NCBI GenBank assembly: GCA_937920255.1
Contig: CALDSL010000311.1
Coordinates: forward strand, 1-10,185
Origin: an uncultured Anaerolineaceae bacterium
GTDB taxonomy: Bacteria; Chloroflexota; Anaerolineae; Anaerolineales; Anaerolineaceae
Direction of reading: 5' to 3'
DNA length: 10,185 nucleotides
Shown piece after piece: positions 5,048-10,185 of the stretch. The notes under the pieces are model-generated. The model worked only from the letters and a program-made list of their open reading frames with translations. It made no database searches and had not been told where the DNA came from. Position 1 is the first letter of the stretch, and the number at the start of each line of letters is the position of its first letter. Position numbers and translations under genes: made by a program.

Positions 5048-6240
5048 TAAGAAGATAATCCCAGCGCTTTGAGCGGCTCGATACGCACCGCGTAGCGGAT
5101 GGAGACCAGCCCACCCAGCGGCCCGATCAGCAGCAGCGCCACCAGCGCGATGGCCGAGGTTGTGCCGTTGAAAACAATCGGCACGGTGGGCGGGAACGTG
5201 AGAGAGAAAATGAAGGCCAGCAGGCCGCCGATGGCCACCCCAATTACCGTGATCATCACGATCTGGAGGATAGCCGACATGGCCACCACCGGGTTGGAGG
5301 TGCCAATGGCTTTCAGCACGCCGATCTGGGCCACTTTTTGCAGGATCTGGATCTGGAAGAACCCGCCGATGACCAGAATGCCGATAAACAGGGTGAAACC
5401 GCCCTGTGTGTTGAGCGTGCTCTGCTGCGCGGAATAGCCCGGCAGCGCCTGGATCGTTTCGTTGATGGTGGCCGCTTCCACATTGGTCACCTGACCGGTT
5501 ATGCGCTGCGCCACCGTCTCAATCTGCTGCGGGTCGCTCAGTTTGACCAGGATCACGTTGGCCACCGGGTTCGAGCCGCTCAATTCGGCCTCCGACTTGG
5601 GCCGCACCTCATCCCAGGTGTTGAATGGCACGAAGATCGACGGTTGCAGCGAGTACTGCTGCCCGTCGGTGATGCCCACGATGCGCAGATCATAAAACTC
5701 GTCTTCGGTGCCCTGGGTCACGCGCAGGGTGATGATGTCGTCCAGTTTCAACTCGCTTCGCAGGGCGGTGTTGCGGTCGATGATCGCCTCTTCGGCGCTG
5801 CGCGACCCAAGCTGGCGGCCTTCCAGCACGTCCGGTTCGCCCACGCGCCCCGGCTCCACGCCCAGCACGGCTACTTTCAGCGGCTCGATCCCTTCGGGCA
5901 GCACCAGCGCGGCATTGGCCGTGCCCAGCATGCCCGCGTCGGCCACGCCCTCCACCCTGCGGATCGCGTTCAGGCGGTTGCGCCCCAACCGGCTGGCCTG
6001 GATCAGATAATCCGACTTGGCCTGGAACACGATCAGTTCCGCGTCCAGCTTGGAGATATATTCGCGGTTGCCGTTGCCCAGCCCCTCGCCCAGCGCCGCG
6101 ATGAACAGCACCAGCAGCGTGATCAGGGCAATGACGAGGCTCACCAGCAGGAACCGCCCGCGGTTGCGCCAAATTTCTTTGATTGCCAGGTAACTGGCGA
6201 CGGAAAATGCTTGTATCATAGCTATCGATCTCCCTATCAT
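5047..6240 (-). CDS. FtsX/MacB-family ABC exporter permease (DevC-like)
   Basis: The protein has 397 residues with the four-helix layout of MacB/FtsX permeases: TM1 about 31-50, a large extracytoplasmic domain about 55-275, then TM2 282-300, TM3 320-347 and TM4 362-380. The cytoplasmic segment after TM2 (KVAQIGVLKAIGTSN, 302-316) and the C-terminal RIEPLKALG (386-394) are family hallmarks that contact the ATPase. Such permeases do not move substrate through a wide pore but transmit ATPase motion to the outside (mechanotransmission). The ATG at 6240 overlaps the adaptor stop by one base (TGATG). A second candidate ATG at 6219 (Met8) has GGGAG 10 bases upstream and would give 390 residues. The substrate is unknown; DevC-like assignment comes from gene order and adaptor type. 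Confidence 0.9.
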   Translation of the reverse strand: MIGRSIAMIQAFSVASYLAIKEIWRNRGRFLLVSLVIALITLLVLFIAALGEGLGNGNREYISKLDAELIVFQAKSDYLIQASRLGRNRLNAIRRVEGVADAGMLGTANAALVLPEGIEPLKVAVLGVEPGRVGEPDVLEGRQLGSRSAEEAIIDRNTALRSELKLDDIITLRVTQGTEDEFYDLRIVGITDGQQYSLQPSIFVPFNTWDEVRPKSEAELSGSNPVANVILVKLSDPQQIETVAQRITGQVTNVEAATINETIQALPGYSAQQSTLNTQGGFTLFIGILVIGGFFQIQILQKVAQIGVLKAIGTSNPVVAMSAILQIVMITVIGVAIGGLLAFIFSLTFPPTVPIVFNGTTSAIALVALLLIGPLGGLVSIRYAVRIEPLKALGLSS

Positions 6241-7184
6241 CAGGGGTTGAACTGCACCGAGGCGGTCATGCCCCAGCGCAAGGCAGGATCAGACTCTTCC
6301 AGAACCACCGTCACGGCGTAAGTGATATCGCCCTGGTTTTCTTCAAACCGCGCGCCAATGCGCGCCACATCGCCCGCCAGAACCAGACCGGGCACGGCTT
6401 CCAGGCGCACTTCCACCGGCTGCCCCACCTCCACCGCGACCACGCCATTCTCGGTCAGGTTGGTGGTGACCACCACCCATTGCGAAACATCCGCCAGCGT
6501 GATCACCGGCTCGCCGGGCGTCACGCGCTGCCCGGGCTGCAGTTCCAGGTCGATCACCGTGCCGTCCATGCTGGCTTTCAATTCCAGCGCGGCAAGGGCA
6601 GCCTCGGCGCTGGCAATGGAAGCATTGGCCGTCGCCAGCCGCGCCTGGGCCGCCGCGTAGGCGTCGGGGTCGATGCCCTCGTTATCGCTCAAACGCTCCA
6701 TCACTTCTTCCGCCAGGCGCAGGTTGGCCTCGGCTGCCGAAAACACGGCCGTGTTCAGGTCGGTGCGCTCATCGTCGAGCGCCTTGGCGGCTTCTACGCG
6801 CGCCACAATCGCCTGCTGCACCGCCAGGCGCTGCCGCGCCAGCGCGGTCTCGGCGCCGCGTTCCATTTCATCCATCGCCTGCTGCGCCGCCAGCGCTTCC
6901 TGTTGTGCGCCTGCCAGCGCCAGTTCGTACGCCTGCGAGTCGCTCAGGCGCGCCAGCGCCTGCCCGGCCGTCACACTATCACCGTCCTGCACCAGCACCT
7001 CGGCCACCTGGCCGGCGGCGGCGAAGGACTGCTCCTGGTAACGCGCAGGCTCAACCCGGCCTTCGGCCGCCACGGCATCCGGTTCGCTCACCACAGGCTG
7101 CGAGGTCGGCTGAGGGGTTTGGCTGCCGCAGCCGGCCAGCGCCAGCGCGGCAAAGATCAGCAGCAGAAAAGAGATTGTCTTCAT
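6240..7184 (-). CDS. Lipoprotein membrane-fusion adaptor of ABC exporter (HlyD/DevB-like)
   Basis: The protein has 314 residues and is the extracytoplasmic adaptor of the exporter. It begins with a lipoprotein signal peptide (MKTISFLLLIFAALALAGC) with lipobox LAGC and Cys19 as the lipidation site, then a Pro/Thr/Ser/Gln linker. Two lipoyl half-motifs follow at about 39-82 (VEPARYQEQSFAAAGQVAEV) and 203-232 (KASMDGTVIDLELQPGQRVT), separated by an Ala/Glu-rich helical hairpin (84-202), then beta-barrel and membrane-proximal parts ending in RWGMTASVQF. This is the standard RND/HlyD adaptor architecture. The ATG at 7184 is chosen because GGAG (7196-7193) lies 8 bases upstream and the signal peptide starts there; a TTG at 7205 would add seven residues. 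It begins 17 bases after the peroxiredoxin-like stop. Confidence 0.9.
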   Translation of the reverse strand: MKTISFLLLIFAALALAGCGSQTPQPTSQPVVSEPDAVAAEGRVEPARYQEQSFAAAGQVAEVLVQDGDSVTAGQALARLSDSQAYELALAGAQQEALAAQQAMDEMERGAETALARQRLAVQQAIVARVEAAKALDDERTDLNTAVFSAAEANLRLAEEVMERLSDNEGIDPDAYAAAQARLATANASIASAEAALAALELKASMDGTVIDLELQPGQRVTPGEPVITLADVSQWVVVTTNLTENGVVAVEVGQPVEVRLEAVPGLVLAGDVARIGARFEENQGDITYAVTVVLEESDPALRWGMTASVQFNP

Positions 7185-7192
7185 ACCAATAA

Positions 7193-7196
7193 CTCC
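7193..7196 (-). promoter_or_regulatory. Ribosome binding site deciding the adaptor start
   Basis: CTCC on the + strand is GGAG on the coding strand, 8 bases before the ATG at 7184. It rules against the TTG at 7205. Confidence 0.6.
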
Positions 7197-7201
7197 GTGG
7201 T

Positions 7202-7807
7202 TCAATCGACGCCGGGGCCGACGGGGCCTTCAAACGGCAGATCCCAGCGCGTGGAAAGCACCCCGTTCAACAGTAAATCCAGCGGTGGGTGATCGGCGAT
7301 ATGGTCATAGTAGTACGGCAGCACAATTCTGCCGCCCTGGCTGATGATAAAGGTGCCCGACATCTGCATCGCGTCCTGTCCGGCGGGCGGGGGTTCGACC
7401 GCGTAGCCCTTCTTGCGCGAGCGCGACACGGCCGACCACACCTTGGGGTTCAGAAAGGTTTGGAACAGATTGGCGCGCTCCAGGCCGTAGGCTTCGTAGG
7501 CTTTGCGCTGCGGGTCCGAGAGGCACAGCAGCCCGGGAGCATACTGGCTGGAAAATTCCGCCGTGGCTTCCGGCGTCCCTTGCATGACAACCGCCAGCCC
7601 CAGCCCGGCCTTCTCGATCTTCTCACGGCCGTGCACCAGCTCCTCCAGCATCTCCTTGCACTGAGTGCAGCCGAAATGCCGGGTGAAGGCCAGCAGCAGT
7701 GGCCGGTCGGCCCACAGGCTGGAAAGCTGCACCGGCTCGCCGGCCGTGTTCAGCAGGGTCAAATCCGGCGCGCTGCGGTTAAAGTTGATTTGTCGGTTCC
7801 TGGCCAT
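7202..7807 (-). CDS. Peroxiredoxin-like (AhpC/TSA-2 type) thioredoxin-fold protein
   Basis: The protein has 201 residues. An N-terminal APDLTLLNTAGEPVQLSSLW (13-32) leads into a thioredoxin-fold active site, FTRHFGCTQCKEML (41-54), with Cys47 and Cys50 in a CxxC. The RHFGCxxC pattern is typical of the AhpC-TSA_2/PRXL2 group of peroxiredoxin-like proteins. The C-terminal half keeps MSGTFIISQGGRIVLPYYYDHIADHPP (149-175), also characteristic. No signal peptide is seen, so it is probably cytoplasmic, reducing peroxides or acting as a thiol oxidoreductase. ATG 7807 is preferred: AGGAGA (7816-7811) lies just upstream, while the frame's upstream extension to 8026 covers AT-rich intergenic DNA. It is the first gene of the exporter operon. 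Confidence 0.85.
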   Translation of the reverse strand: MARNRQINFNRSAPDLTLLNTAGEPVQLSSLWADRPLLLAFTRHFGCTQCKEMLEELVHGREKIEKAGLGLAVVMQGTPEATAEFSSQYAPGLLCLSDPQRKAYEAYGLERANLFQTFLNPKVWSAVSRSRKKGYAVEPPPAGQDAMQMSGTFIISQGGRIVLPYYYDHIADHPPLDLLLNGVLSTRWDLPFEGPVGPGVD

Positions 7808-7810
7808 GGG

Positions 7811-7816
7811 TCTCCT
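7811..7816 (-). promoter_or_regulatory. Ribosome binding site of the peroxiredoxin-like gene
   Basis: TCTCCT on the + strand is AGGAGA on the coding strand, 3 bases before the ATG at 7807. It supports this start over in-frame starts up to 8026. Confidence 0.6.
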
Positions 7817-7876
7817 GTCATCTATTCCCGTCGTGATTGATTTTATTTTAAACCCGATTCCAGAATACATAAAATG

Positions 7877-7897
7877 TTTGTACAGTGTTTGTATAAA
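7877..7897. promoter_or_regulatory. Operator-like 21-bp dyad
   Basis: The pattern TTTnTACA-N5-TGTAnAAA is symmetric at every position except one pair (4 and 18). The half-site TACA/TGTA recalls operators of TetR-, BlaI- or MarR-type repressors. The same stretch also reads as two tandem TGTTTGTA copies (7875-7882 and 7886-7893). It lies about 70 bases upstream of the peroxiredoxin-like start, fitting control of the exporter operon; no regulator gene is in the window. Confidence 0.45.
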
Positions 7898-7944
7898 TGA
7901 GCTTTCTCTACATTGAAATCGACGAATCCTTCTGGTCTGATCAT

Positions 7945-7963
7945 AGTATATGTAATATATACT
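7945..7963. promoter_or_regulatory. Second operator-like dyad, 7-bp arms
   Basis: AGTATAT (7945-7951) and ATATACT (7957-7963) are exact reverse complements with a 5-base spacer. AT-rich DNA makes chance dyads more likely, so this is weaker than the site at 7877-7897. Confidence 0.35.
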
Positions 7964-8047
7964 TTTCTTAAGAATGCACATTTCAATTATATGTGTCGTG
8001 GGTACATAGAGGTCTGCGACAAACATTATGCAATAATTATATTTAAC

Positions 8048-8076
8048 TTGTACAAAACCAAATACTGGCGCATAAT
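8048..8076 (+). promoter_or_regulatory. Sigma70-type promoter of the SRPBCC/desaturase operon
   Basis: TTGTAC (8048-8053) and CATAAT (8071-8076) are separated by exactly 17 bases; the -10 box matches the consensus at five of six bases. Transcription would begin near 8083, giving a leader of roughly 75 bases before the TTG start at 8157. Confidence 0.55.
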
Positions 8077-8142
8077 GAATGCAGCGAAATGCGCGGACGG
8101 CATGTTACCGCCAACGCTCCGCCCCGCGATAAGAATGAAATG

Positions 8143-8148
8143 AAAGGA
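8143..8148 (+). promoter_or_regulatory. Ribosome binding site for the TTG start of the SRPBCC gene
   Basis: AAAGGA ends 8 bases before TTG 8157-8159. The nearby ATG codons at 8135, 8140 and 8149 are all out of frame, so this site supports the TTG start. Confidence 0.6.
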
Positions 8149-8156
8149 ATGCAACA

Positions 8157-8594
8157 TTGAAGTACCAGCACCACTTTACCGTAAACGCGCCCATCCAGCG
8201 CGTGGCCGATTTTCACAGCCGCGCCAGCAGCATGGCGGCCATCACGCCGCCGCCCTTCGTGGTGCGCATGCGTAACACCCCCGCGGTGCTGGAGGAAGGC
8301 GACCGGATGGACTTTACCATGTGGATCGGCCCTCTGCCCGTGCGCTGGGTGGCGCAGATTGAAAATGTTACCCCCGCCGGGTTCCAAGACCGCCAGCTCA
8401 GCGGCCCGTTCGCGCACTGGGTGCACCGCCATATGTTCACTGCCCGCGACGCCAACGCCACAATCGTGACCGACGAAATCGACCTGCGGTTGCGGCCGCA
8501 CCTGCTGTGGGGGCCGGTCGGCCTGGGCATGCGCCTGGGGCTGCCCCTGTTATTCGCCTTCCGCGCCTGGAAGACCCGGAGGCTGCTGCGATGA
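8157..8594 (+). CDS. SRPBCC-fold (START/Bet v 1-like) protein
   Basis: The protein has 145 residues, begins at a TTG codon (MKYQHHFTVNAPIQRVADF), and has the SRPBCC pattern: a first beta strand with a conserved NAPI.RV..F start, a helical part (18-32), strands around EEGDRMDFTMWIGPLPVRWVAQIENVTPAGF (46-76), then GPFAHWVHRHMFTARDANATIVTDEIDLRL (83-112) and a final helix region (120-145). The W-x-H-R-H motif followed by a T-x-V-T-D-E-I strand is seen in bacterial SRPBCC proteins near oxidoreductases. The fold holds hydrophobic ligands in a deep cavity, so it may carry or shield the substrate of the next enzyme; that is inference. It overlaps the desaturase start by 4 bases (ATGA), indicating coupled translation. 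Confidence 0.8.
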   Translation: MKYQHHFTVNAPIQRVADFHSRASSMAAITPPPFVVRMRNTPAVLEEGDRMDFTMWIGPLPVRWVAQIENVTPAGFQDRQLSGPFAHWVHRHMFTARDANATIVTDEIDLRLRPHLLWGPVGLGMRLGLPLLFAFRAWKTRRLLR

Positions 8595-10111
8595 CCCGCG
8601 TGGTTGTCATCGGCGCGGGCGTGGGTGGGCTGACCGCCGCGGCTGTGCTGGCGCGCGCCGGGCTGGACGTGACGATATTGGAAGCTCAGGTATACCCGGG
8701 CGGCACCGCCAGCACCTATTACCACCAGGGCTACCGCTTTGACACCGGCGCCACCCTGTCGGCCGGCTTCACCCCCGGCGGGCCAATGGACCTGGTTTCG
8801 CGCGCGGCCGGCATCGATTCCTGGCCGGCGCGTCCCACCGATATTGCCATGATGGTCACACTGCCCGGCGGCGAGCGCATCACCCGCTACGCCGGCGAGC
8901 AGCGCTGGGACGAGCAGCGCCGCGTGTTTGGCGCGCGCGCCAACGAATTTTTCGCCTGGCAGGAGCGCACCGCCGATGCGCTGTGGGACCTGGCGCTGCG
9001 CCTGCCGCCCTGGCCGCCGCAGACCGCCGCCGACATCCGCGACACGCTGGCCGTGGGGCTGCGCTGGCTGCCCGGCCGCAGCCCATCGCTGGCGCTGGAC
9101 GCGTTCCGCCCGCTGGCCGCGCGCCTGCGAGATGCTCCCGAAAACCTTCGCCTGTTTGTCGACGCGCAGTTATTGATCTCGGCCCAGGCGCTCAGTGACG
9201 AAGCCAACGCCCTCTACGCCGCCGCCGCGCTTGACCTGCCCCGCCGCGGAGTGGCGCACCTGGTGGGCGGCATGGGCGCAATCGCTGAAACCCTGGCCGC
9301 CGCGGTGCGCGCGCACGGCGGGCGCGTGCTCTACCGCCAGGAGGCGGTGCGTATTCACCGCCAGAACGGCCTCCCCAGCGCGGTGGAGACCAAACGCGGT
9401 GAAACCTTCCCCGCCGATCTGGTGATCGCCAACCTGACGCCCTGGGACGCCGCCAGCCTGCTGGATGGGCCTTCTTCCCTCCCGCGCCGCCTGCCCGCCG
9501 AGCCGGACGGCTGGGGCGCGTTCATGCTGTACGTCGGCCTGGACGGCTCCATTCTCCCCGAAGACTTCCCTCTGCACCACCAGGTGGTGGCGCGCCGCCC
9601 GCTGGGCGCGGGCAACAGCGTGTTCGCCTCACTCAACCCGGTCTGGGATACCTCACGCGCGCCCGCCGGCCAGCGCGCGCTCACGCTCAGCACCCACACT
9701 GACCTGGCCAGCTGGTGGCGGCTGTACCAAACCGACCGCGCCGCCTACGCCGCGCGCAAAGACGAATGGATCGGGAAGGTCCTGGCGACCGCCGAAACCG
9801 CTCTGCCCGGGCTGCGCTCCGCGGCGCGGCTGGTGCTGTCCGGCACGCCGGTCACATTCCAGCGTTTCACCCGTCGCAAGCTGGGTTGGGTGGGCGGCTT
9901 CCCGCAGACCAGCCTGCTGAGCGGCCTCGGCCCCCGGCTGGCTCCCAACCTCCTCCTGGTCGGCGATTCGATCTTCCCCGGCCAATCCACCGCTGCCGTT
10001 GCGTTGGGCGGCCTGCGCGTAGCGCGCGCCGCGCTCCGCCAGATCCAACCCCGGCATACCTTCTTTACCCCGCCTGCCAAGAACCGAAAGGAAACCTATG
10101 AACCGCTTTGA
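8591..10111 (+). CDS. Phytoene desaturase/carotenoid isomerase-like FAD oxidoreductase
   Basis: The protein has 506 residues. The N-terminus is a classic FAD-binding Rossmann motif (VVVIGAGVGGLTAAAVLARA, Gly8-x-Gly10-x-x-Gly13, with Glu31 at the end of the second strand), followed by YPGGTAST (35-42), the PGG signature of the CrtI/CrtISO/amine-oxidase group. Near the C-terminus GDSIFPGQSTAAVALGGLRVA (458-478) is the second FAD-contacting motif; this GQS..A..GG form is typical of carotene isomerase and desaturase-like enzymes. Length fits the family (about 490-520). The substrate is probably a polyene or other hydrophobic lipid, but phytoene itself is not proven. The ATG at 8591 has GGAGG (8578-8582) 8 bases upstream and overlaps the SRPBCC stop. 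The 3' end overlaps the next gene by 14 bases. Confidence 0.85.
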   Translation: MTRVVVIGAGVGGLTAAAVLARAGLDVTILEAQVYPGGTASTYYHQGYRFDTGATLSAGFTPGGPMDLVSRAAGIDSWPARPTDIAMMVTLPGGERITRYAGEQRWDEQRRVFGARANEFFAWQERTADALWDLALRLPPWPPQTAADIRDTLAVGLRWLPGRSPSLALDAFRPLAARLRDAPENLRLFVDAQLLISAQALSDEANALYAAAALDLPRRGVAHLVGGMGAIAETLAAAVRAHGGRVLYRQEAVRIHRQNGLPSAVETKRGETFPADLVIANLTPWDAASLLDGPSSLPRRLPAEPDGWGAFMLYVGLDGSILPEDFPLHHQVVARRPLGAGNSVFASLNPVWDTSRAPAGQRALTLSTHTDLASWWRLYQTDRAAYAARKDEWIGKVLATAETALPGLRSAARLVLSGTPVTFQRFTRRKLGWVGGFPQTSLLSGLGPRLAPNLLLVGDSIFPGQSTAAVALGGLRVARAALRQIQPRHTFFTPPAKNRKETYEPL

Positions 10112-10185
10112 ATCCCTCAATAACCAGAGTTACCTGAACCTGGAAACCTTCCGCAAGACCGGCGCGGGGGTCAAAACCCCGGTGT
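10098..10185 (+). CDS. PPOX-class (pyridoxamine-phosphate-oxidase-like, probably F420/flavin) oxidoreductase, 5' part
   Basis: An ATG at 10098 opens a frame that runs off the window after 29 codons (MNRFESLNNQSYLNLETFRK, then TGAGVKTPV). The opening L-x-x-x-x-Y-L-x-L-x-T-F-R-K-x-G-x-x-V-x-T-P-V matches the first strands of PPOX-class split-barrel proteins, many of which use F420 or FMN. A ribosome site AAAGGA (10087-10092) lies 5 bases upstream. The start is inside the desaturase gene, 14 bases before its end, so the three genes form one operon. The family assignment rests only on this N-terminal fragment. Confidence 0.7.
   Translation, partial: MNRFESLNNQSYLNLETFRKTGAGVKTPV

Larger units (their letters stand above)
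7808..8156. other. AT-rich divergent intergenic region
   Basis: These 349 bases separate the minus-strand peroxiredoxin/exporter operon from the + strand SRPBCC/desaturase operon. From about 7835 to 8085 the DNA is clearly AT-rich, while both flanking genes are strongly GC-rich. It contains two operator-like dyads (7877-7897 and 7945-7963), a looser dyad CACAT/ATGTG (7977-7981 and 7991-7995), and a good + strand promoter (8048-8076). For the minus operon a weak pair is visible: TTATGT, 16 bases, TAAAAT on the minus strand near 7870-7843. No convincing short gene was found. Confidence 0.6.

Noticed and set aside
5338..6321. 327-codon open frame on the + strand opposite the permease gene
   Set aside because: It is antisense to a clear FtsX/MacB permease, has a His/Gln/Arg-rich composition typical of high-GC shadow frames, and shows no domain or membrane pattern.
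6480..7292. 270-codon + strand frame opposite the adaptor gene
   Set aside because: Antisense shadow of a well-supported lipoprotein adaptor; Arg/His/Gln-rich and without recognisable domain.
7808..8026. N-terminal extension of the peroxiredoxin-like frame up to 8026
   Set aside because: The added 73 residues are Ile/Tyr/Lys-rich, come from AT-rich intergenic DNA containing promoter-like sites, and a good ribosome site supports the start at 7807.
8507..8590. Upstream extension of the desaturase-like frame
   Set aside because: It lies fully inside the SRPBCC gene; the FAD motif begins right after ATG 8591, which has a GGAGG ribosome site and an ATGA overlap.

Overview
The window looks like a high-GC bacterial chromosome, most likely Chloroflexota (Anaerolineae-like). 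That placement is inference. It rests on the overall gene style, on dispersed palindromic repeats of a type I associate with that phylum, on a 56-residue two-helix membrane protein resembling small Chloroflexota proteins, and on the pairing of a DAK2-like protein with a LysM protein. No rRNA, tRNA, CRISPR array or transposase gene was seen.

Left part (1-1214): the 3' end of an MFS permease on the + strand. A 317-base non-coding stretch follows, made of dispersed repeats: a short direct repeat, then a MITE-like element with 29-bp inverted ends and nested internal dyads. It closes with a strong bidirectional terminator shared with the convergent genes.

Middle left (1215-4240, all minus strand): a two-gene operon (Ala/Lys/Glu coiled-coil plus LysM protein, then a DAK2-like protein interrupted by Gln/Gly-rich repeats); a previously uncalled 56-aa membrane protein with a clear ribosome site; and an SMP-30/gluconolactonase-type beta-propeller enzyme with its three metal ligands kept. 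A perfect 30-bp palindrome lies upstream of the last gene.

Middle right (4241-7807, minus strand): one tightly packed operon, transcribed from right to left: peroxiredoxin-like protein, lipoprotein membrane-fusion adaptor, FtsX/MacB-type permease, ABC ATPase. The adaptor-permease-ATPase order matches DevBCA/MacAB-type exporters. The last two junctions are one-base stop/start overlaps, so translation is probably coupled.

Right part (7808-10185): a 349-base AT-rich divergent promoter region holding two operator-like dyads and a good sigma70-type promoter. It leads into a + strand operon of an SRPBCC-fold protein (TTG start), a carotenoid-desaturase-like FAD enzyme, and the first 29 codons of a PPOX-class (flavin/F420-type) oxidoreductase. 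All junctions overlap. This operon probably performs redox chemistry on a hydrophobic substrate such as an isoprenoid; the substrate cannot be read from the sequence.

The most unusual items are the DAK2-like protein with inserted LLGALLGG repeats and its LysM partner, the peroxiredoxin coupled to an exporter, the SRPBCC/desaturase/PPOX operon, and the two palindromic repeat elements.
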